DNA of 7,943 nucleotides from Saprospiraceae bacterium. GTDB taxonomy: Bacteria; Bacteroidota; Bacteroidia; Bacteroidales; JAIPBB01. The translations under genes and the position numbers were made by a program. A model generated the notes under the pieces. That model was given only the letters and a program-made list of their open reading frames with translations, had not been told where the DNA came from and searched no databases. Shown here piece after piece: positions 5,439 to 7,943 of this stretch. The DNA lies in NCBI GenBank assembly GCA_021739805.1, contig JAIPBB010000254.1:1-7943 (forward strand), written 5' to 3'. Every line of letters starts with the position of its first letter. The first letter of the stretch is position 1.

Positions 5439-6198
5439 CGATAATGTCCTTTACTAAATAGCGCAAGTTATTACTTAAAAACATTTTTATATCAATATCT
5501 CTTTCTCGTCTCTTTGCATAACTGAAGAGTTTTGTATAATTAAGACTATAACCCTTCAATGCATTTTCAAAAATGTGAACCAGTTCTGACCCTTGGGAGT
5601 AATAAAAAAGTTTATCCTCCGTAAAAATGTCGACTAATATCTTTTCCAGGTAAGGGGTATAGAATTTTAATTTCTTTTCAGTTCGTTTAGTTATTGGGGA
5701 GCGAGTTACTAACTTTTTAATTACAATAGGTTGTATACTTTCAGCCACATAAAAATTTATAGCTTTTTCATCCGGTGTAAGGTAAACATCACCTTTGTAA
5801 ATCTCTTTAAGCTCATAGAAAAAGGAATCCAAAAAGTCTTTTTCAACCTCAATTAAAATTATTTTTTTACTGGACTGATGTTGGGAGAACTCATTCAACC
5901 AACTTGTTTCCCATATGCAGTATTTAATATCTTCGAATCTATCATTGATTTTTCGGGCGAGTTTTAATAAATCTTGTGAAGCTTCCGGTTTGTATTTTGA
6001 CTTATATGAAATTGTATATAGACCCCGCATTAAAGGTTTTATAATATTTTTATTTTTCAAATCATAGATTCTCCATCCAAAAGTTCCTTCTTTTAAATCG
6101 GGCTCAAAGTATTTGAAAAATTCAAAAAGCTCATTTCTGGAAAATGATTCTCTATCTTTAAATTCTTCAATCAATCTGTTTTCTATAATTTTTGGCAT
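5431..6198 (-). CDS. AbiEi-like antitoxin/regulator with N-terminal winged helix
   Basis: The 255-aa product begins with a probable winged helix (about residues 8-64: FSRNELFEFF, then GWRIYDLKNKNIIKPLMRGL ending in YTIS). This ends in the arginine-glycine-leucine-tyrosine pattern usual for AbiEi-type regulators, where the wing follows. The remainder (70-255) is a mixed alpha/beta region with EVEKDFLDSFFYELKE and a basic TRSPITKRTEKK segment. I recall this class, paired with AbiEii-like enzymes, under a DUF heading (possibly DUF6577), but cannot confirm. It should neutralise the downstream nucleotidyltransferase and repress the operon. It is the first gene, with an 8-nt overlap to the toxin. 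The ATG at 6198 lacks a clear Shine-Dalgarno sequence, which is common in Bacteroidota. Confidence 0.75.
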   Translation of the reverse strand: MPKIIENRLIEEFKDRESFSRNELFEFFKYFEPDLKEGTFGWRIYDLKNKNIIKPLMRGLYTISYKSKYKPEASQDLLKLARKINDRFEDIKYCIWETSWLNEFSQHQSSKKIILIEVEKDFLDSFFYELKEIYKGDVYLTPDEKAINFYVAESIQPIVIKKLVTRSPITKRTEKKLKFYTPYLEKILVDIFTEDKLFYYSQGSELVHIFENALKGYSLNYTKLFSYAKRRERDIDIKMFLSNNLRYLVKDIIDV

Positions 6199-6218
6199 AA
6201 TGAAAATCTAATTTTTAC

Positions 6219-6226
6219 CAAATATA
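6219..6226 (-). promoter_or_regulatory. Candidate -7 box for the AbiE-like operon
   Basis: On the minus strand TATATTTG fits the Bacteroidota -7 consensus TAnnTTTG and lies 20 nt before the start codon. The nearest TTTG upstream is about 25 bp away, longer than the usual 19-21, so the promoter is only tentative. Confidence 0.35.
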
Positions 6227-6260
6227 CGATATTCTGGCTAATATTAGAAATCAAAAATAC

Positions 6261-6290
6261 GCCAGTAAATTAAATTACTGGCAATTTTTT
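6261..6290 (+). terminator. Terminator-like hairpin upstream of the AbiE-like operon
   Basis: GCCAGTAA-ATTAAA-TTACTGGC is a perfect 8-bp stem followed by AATTTTTT on the plus strand. On the minus strand it is followed by GTATTTTT, so it could act both ways. No intact gene ends into it from the plus side. On the minus strand it lies just downstream of the coding remnant at 6300-6395, whose terminator it may have been, and it would insulate the AbiE-like operon. Confidence 0.6.
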
Positions 6291-6299
6291 GAAACTTGT

Positions 6300-6395
6300 T
6301 TATAAATTTTTTAGTTCTTTAGCTGTCTTCTCATCAAAGTTCGTTCCTGGTTTGACAACTGACAAGCTACTCAATAAGTCTGCCTTTGGCGAGAT
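6300..6395 (-). pseudogene. 3' remnant of a gene
   Basis: The minus strand reads KADLLSSLSVVKPGTNFDEK followed by TAKELKNL and a TAA at 6300-6302, then the terminator-like hairpin 18 bp further on. Composition and the stop-plus-hairpin arrangement suggest the true end of a lost gene. Upstream of about 6395 it runs into a CGAGATCTCGCTTCGCGG repeat and A-rich DNA, where coding character stops. Family not recognised. The plus-strand frame over it looks like a shadow. Confidence 0.35.
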
Positions 6396-6403
6396 CTCGC
6401 TTC

Positions 6404-6490
6404 GCGGACAAATGACAAATAAATCACAAAAACCAAGAAACAAATTTCAAATAATTCTCAATGATCAAAAAACAAAAATCAAAACGTAAA
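6404..6490. repeat. Low-complexity CAAAT/ACAAAA-rich stretch
   Basis: A run of short words such as ACAAATGACAAATAAATCAC and CAAAAACCAAGAAACAAATT makes up about 85 bases with almost no G. This composition occurs as dispersed intergenic filler in several AT-rich bacterial lineages. Nothing coding is supported. Confidence 0.45.
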
Positions 6491-6612
6491 GGGCAAAGCG
6501 TAGAGGGAGTCATAGATGAATATGATATTTTTGTACAAGGATTTAATTTTTTGTTTTATCCGACCTCAAAAGGATCGGCGTGAATAAATTTACTGTTAAA
6601 AACAAATAAGTT

Positions 6613-6860
6613 AAAAATGATTTGCATTACTTTAAGTTCGTTTTGAACTAAACGAAATTCGCTTTGAACGATCCTCGCGGGCTTTGAAAGACTTTGCTTC
6701 GTCTTTGAATAACTTGAAAAACCGTTTGCACTACTTCACATCTTCAATGAAGAATTTTACATTTACTTTGAAGGACTTGAAATATTCGTCGAACTAAATA
6801 AAATCCCCTTTGAATAAAATGAAAAACGATTTGTAAAACTTTACATTCGTATTGTGTCAT
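6613..6860. repeat. Diverged tandem repeat of about 104 bp
   Basis: Similar segments start at about 6621 (TTTGCATTACTTTAAGTTCG), 6725 (TTTGCACTACTTCACATCTT) and 6830 (TTTGTAAAACTTTACATTCG), so the spacing is 104 and 105 bp. The first two units also share CTTTGAA about 42 bases in and end with CTTTGAATAA-(2 bases)-TGAAAAAC. The word CTTTGAA occurs five times between 6650 and 6815. No coding frame spans the units. Confidence 0.55.
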
Positions 6861-7050
6861 GCTGAAGAAGTGCGGCATTTCGTTTTTTGTTTCGGGGCTG
6901 CACGACTAAAGCATCTGAAAGGCTACCTAAGATTCTTTACCGAATCAGTTATTAATATAATATTGTCGTAGACTTCGACCATAGTCGAGTTGTTCTATTC
7001 AATTCTTGAGTTGACAACATTGCTCGTGAAAGAGAGGGAGAAAGTGAGGA
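6861..7050. other. Intergenic stretch with decayed repeat remnants
   Basis: No gene is seen. TGTCATGCTGAAGAAG (about 6855) and AGATTCTTTACCG (6930-6942) look like the two ends of the common TCAT-TCTGA...AGAATCTTT intergenic repeat in decayed form. A second near-copy, AGAATCTTTACCG, lies at 7247-7259. Confidence 0.35.
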
Positions 7051-7416
7051 GTGAGTTCAGAAAATACAACACCAGATGCCGACATAAATTTTAACTGGAA
7101 ATTCCTCTTAAATGTTTTGATCAAAGCAAAGATGATTACCGGATGATTTAATCACCGCCAAAAATAGATTGTGAAAAAATGATTTCATTCATGCATTCGC
7201 GGCGAAAAATAAACCAGGTCATTTTAAGTATAACAAAGTGAAGCCAAGAATCTTTACCGTGTAAAATCCTGCGTGAATTATTAATTTTATCACAACTCTA
7301 TCTCTGGGGACGACAAAACAGCTGCAATTACTCGGCTTAAAGCTAAATATAATGATGGAGTTAGTAAATTCACACTCCCGTTTACTTATAATTCTACAAA
7401 ACGAGAACCACTTTAG
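7051..7416 (+). pseudogene. Possible frameshifted gene relic upstream of rpsT
   Basis: Three protein-like fragments follow each other on the plus strand with a frame change and return. Frame 1 at 7051-7146 opens with GTG and reads VSSENTTPDADINFNWKFLL. Frame 2 at 7175-7264 reads KNDFIHAFAAKNKPGHFKYN. Frame 1 again at 7285-7416 reads DDKTAAITRLKAKYNDGVSK, then FTLPFTYNSTKREPL. Composition is more protein-like than the opposite strand, but no family is recognised and stops interrupt each join. It could be chance in AT-rich DNA. Confidence 0.3.
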
Positions 7417-7418
7417 AA

Positions 7419-7447
7419 TTGACAGAATATTTGAATAATCATATATT
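7419..7447 (+). promoter_or_regulatory. rpsT promoter
   Basis: TTGACA (7419-7424), a 17-bp spacer and TATATT (7442-7447) make a near-perfect sigma-70-type promoter. Transcription would start near 7454, leaving a leader of about 27 nt to rpsT. The match is to the classical consensus, not to the TTTG/TAnnTTTG form of Bacteroidota housekeeping promoters. Confidence 0.75.
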
Positions 7448-7480
7448 AGTAGACTTGAAATTAATATACTAAGGAGAAAA

Positions 7481-7735
7481 ATGGCTCATCACAAGTCAGC
7501 AAAGAAACGCATTAGACAAAGTGCTGCAAGAAAAACAAGAAATAAAGCAGCGAGTTCAGAAGTAAGAACAGTTGTAAGAAAAGTATATGCTACAAAAGAT
7601 AAAGCAGATGCAGAAAAATTCTTAAAAGAAGCTGTTTCAATTTTAGATAAAAATGTAAGTAAAAAGAGATTACCGAAAAATACAGCGTCAAGAAGAAAAT
7701 CCAAATTGACTAAGTACGTCAACGGCTTGGCATAA
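7481..7735 (+). CDS. rpsT: 30S ribosomal protein S20
   Basis: The 84-aa basic protein binds 16S rRNA early in assembly of the small subunit. It is recognised by the N-terminal MAHHKSAKKRIRQSAARKTR and the C-terminal LPKNTASRRKSKLTKYVNGL, with the Lys/Arg-rich three-helix design and usual length of S20. A strong ribosome binding site, AAGGAG, lies at 7471-7476, four bases before the start codon. It appears to be transcribed alone from the promoter at 7419-7447. No good terminator follows: TATCTA/TAGATA at 7744-7769 is weak and has no U-run. It marks the chromosomal side of the island boundary. Confidence 0.97.
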   Translation: MAHHKSAKKRIRQSAARKTRNKAASSEVRTVVRKVYATKDKADAEKFLKEAVSILDKNVSKKRLPKNTASRRKSKLTKYVNGLA

Positions 7736-7817
7736 TTGCAGAATATCTACTGATCTAAATTTATAGATAGAAGCATATTCAAAATTTCTTAATCTTACTC
7801 TTATTCATAATCTTAAA

Positions 7818-7830
7818 CTGGCAGAGCCAG
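7818..7830. other. Small perfect hairpin between rpsT and the next gene
   Basis: CTGGC-AGA-GCCAG has a 5-bp stem and 3-base loop. It is followed by AACCAAAAAG, not by a T-run, so it is a poor terminator. It may belong to the 5' region of the gene at 7883. Confidence 0.35.
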
Positions 7831-7882
7831 AACCAAAAAGAAATAATCACTAAATTGTGGCAAACAAAAGGAAGATACAGAA

Positions 7883-7943
7883 ATGGGAAACAAATTTATA
7901 GAAAAATACAGTTCCGCAATACAAGGAATAATAAGCTGCTATG
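7883..7943 (+). CDS. Start of a gene cut by the window edge, possibly transposase-like
   Basis: From ATG 7883 the frame reads MGNKFIEKYSSAIQGIISCY and remains open to the last base (20 complete codons). AAAGGAAG (about 7867-7874) is a good ribosome binding site at proper spacing, which supports the start. The pattern Phe-Ile-x-Lys-Tyr...Ile-x-Gly-x-x-Ser-Cys recalls the N-terminus of a family of roughly 400-500-aa hypothetical or transposase-like proteins that continue with a Phe/Tyr-Asp-Arg-hydrophobic motif. That is from memory, and 20 residues are too few to confirm. Confidence 0.55.
   Translation, partial: MGNKFIEKYSSAIQGIISCY

Noticed and set aside
6289..6489. Plus-strand open frame of 66 codons after the hairpin
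   Set aside because: Its second half is the low-complexity CAAAT-rich stretch and its first half is antisense to the more protein-like minus-strand remnant.
7489..7722. Minus-strand open frame of 77 codons
   Set aside because: It is the antisense shadow of rpsT.
7744..7830. Rho-independent terminator of rpsT
   Set aside because: The two stems in this stretch (7744-7769 and 7818-7830) are short and neither is followed by a T-run.
1..7943. tRNA or rRNA gene
   Set aside because: I found no cloverleaf-like segment with a TTCGA-type loop and no rRNA-like conserved stretch. The island boundary is therefore not at a visible tRNA attachment site.

Overview
The window is AT-rich DNA. It looks like the join between a small accessory island (about 1-6.3 kb, every gene on the minus strand) and a chromosomal housekeeping locus (rpsT, ribosomal protein S20, on the plus strand near 7.5 kb). 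The low GC, a secreted protein ending its signal peptide in a Bacteroidota-style FCQ site, and remnants of intergenic repeats I associate with Bacteroidota and their relatives all suggest Bacteroidota in the broad sense. The S20 sequence and a classical TTGACA-17-TATATT promoter would suit an Ignavibacteria/Chlorobi-like lineage. This placement is an impression, not a test.

Layout: 1-137 is the end of an IS21-type insertion sequence, recognised by five copies of a 17-bp terminal motif. 165-335 holds intergenic repeat material, including a 12-bp tandem repeat. 500-966 holds two small uncharacterised genes in a probable operon. 979-1270 is a folded intergenic element plus hairpins. 1271-1930 is a Phd/YefM antitoxin and ParE/RelE toxin pair with a palindromic operator. 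1935-2444 is a secreted-protein gene split by an in-frame TAA. 2747-3477 is a HigB/HigA pair with promoter and operator. 3507-3780 is repeat-rich intergenic DNA. 3875-4240 is a decayed gene. 4338-6198 is an AbiEi/AbiEii-like type IV toxin-antitoxin pair. 6261-7416 is mostly non-coding: a terminator-like hairpin, decayed coding remnants and a diverged 104-bp repeat. 7419-7735 is rpsT with its promoter. 7883 to the end is the start of a plus-strand gene cut by the window.

The main theme is three unrelated toxin-antitoxin modules on one strand within 5 kb, separated by decaying genes and related intergenic elements. This is the usual look of a plastic defence/stability island or a gene-cassette-like array. 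Each module appears self-contained: antitoxin and toxin are overlapping or nearly adjacent, and two have visible operators. I see no clearly new multi-gene system. The best leads for something undescribed are the 55-aa/93-aa gene pair, the recurring intergenic elements between modules, and the three-frame gene relic just before rpsT.
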